A DNA stretch of 32,160 nt, from positions 1 through 32,160 of the forward strand of contig CAINUN010000089.1 of assembly GCA_903853805.1 (NCBI GenBank). Reading direction: 5' to 3'. Source of the DNA: an uncultured Bacteroidota bacterium. GTDB lineage: Bacteria > Bacteroidota > Bacteroidia > Chitinophagales > Chitinophagaceae. Shown here piece by piece: positions 31,988 through 32,160 of the stretch. Within the stretch, counting starts at the first letter, position 1, and each line of letters starts with the position of its first letter. The translations under genes were made by a program, and so were the position numbers. The notes under the pieces were generated by a model. The model did no database searches and was not told where the DNA came from. It worked only from the letters and a program-made list of their open reading frames with translations.

Positions 31988-32160
31988 AACCTTAGTTTTT
32001 AGAAAAATAAAGGTACTCTTTCCAAACAAATAATAATTGTTCTATGCTTCCGTCATCACCATAAAGAAACAATTGCTTGTAGCAAACCATAAACATCAAT
32101 TACACAAGTTCATCCTATCCCCTAAGAAAAAAATATCGGTAGTAAAACCTTCTAAAAACC

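Overview
The window reads as a chromosome segment of a Bacteroidota bacterium, probably from the Chitinophagales/Chitinophagaceae neighbourhood. Evidence: promoters of the Bacteroidota type (TTTG, about 19 nt, TAnnTTTG) in front of many genes; few Shine-Dalgarno sequences and several GTG/TTG starts; a type IX secretion sorting domain; the futalosine menaquinone pathway (mqnB, mqnD); and family proteins typical of the phylum (DUF3276 PUR-domain protein, DUF3098 next to ftsX, a GH3/serine-hydrolase fusion). The exact genus cannot be read from this segment.

Layout. 1-302 is non-coding, with two short repeat motifs and a terminator from a gene outside the window. 303-1876: adk and obgE. 1873-4689 (minus): aroE, a Rieske protein and an LD-carboxypeptidase in one tight cluster, plus a ComA-like phosphosulfolactate synthase. 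4789-6206: a small membrane protein and lpxB. 6195-7611 (minus): a small membrane protein and an AAA/DUF4143 ATPase whose promoter overlaps a perfect 19-bp-arm palindrome. 7692-11944 (minus): ligA, a striking about 300-bp array of A/T tracts phased with the DNA helix (9833-10149), prfB and a GtrA-like protein. 12027-15116 (minus): a large GH3 plus serine hydrolase fusion. 15117-15540 is a hairpin-rich divergent intergenic region leading into mutL (15541-17367), followed by a PaaE-like reductase. 18726-21059 (minus): hflX and a degenerate arginase-family protein. 21196-22360: ftsX and DUF3098. 22429-24685 (minus): the PUR-domain protein, a decayed tRNA-Pro(GGG), DoxX, folE and a PTPS/QueD homologue. 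24749-26288: mqnB and mqnD. 26274-30000 (minus): a LOG protein, an O-methyltransferase, a LysM glucosaminidase and hpt in one probable operon. 30088-30578 (minus): a ParE-type toxin-antitoxin pair. 30647-31987 (minus): a secreted seven-repeat protein with a T9SS sorting tail.

Functionally this is mostly housekeeping: nucleotide metabolism (adk, hpt), ribosome and translation factors (obgE, hflX, prfB), DNA repair and replication (ligA, mutL), envelope biogenesis and peptidoglycan turnover (lpxB, ftsX, LD-carboxypeptidase, GH3 fusion, glucosaminidase), shikimate and menaquinone synthesis (aroE, mqnB, mqnD) and pterins (folE, PTPS). No mobile element, CRISPR array or complete defence system is visible. 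The most unusual signal is the helically phased A/T-tract array with its perfect 42-bp palindrome between ligA and prfB. Next are the palindrome-embedded, apparently leaderless promoter of the AAA ATPase, the tRNA-Pro remnant, and a MutL lacking key residues of the usual endonuclease motif.
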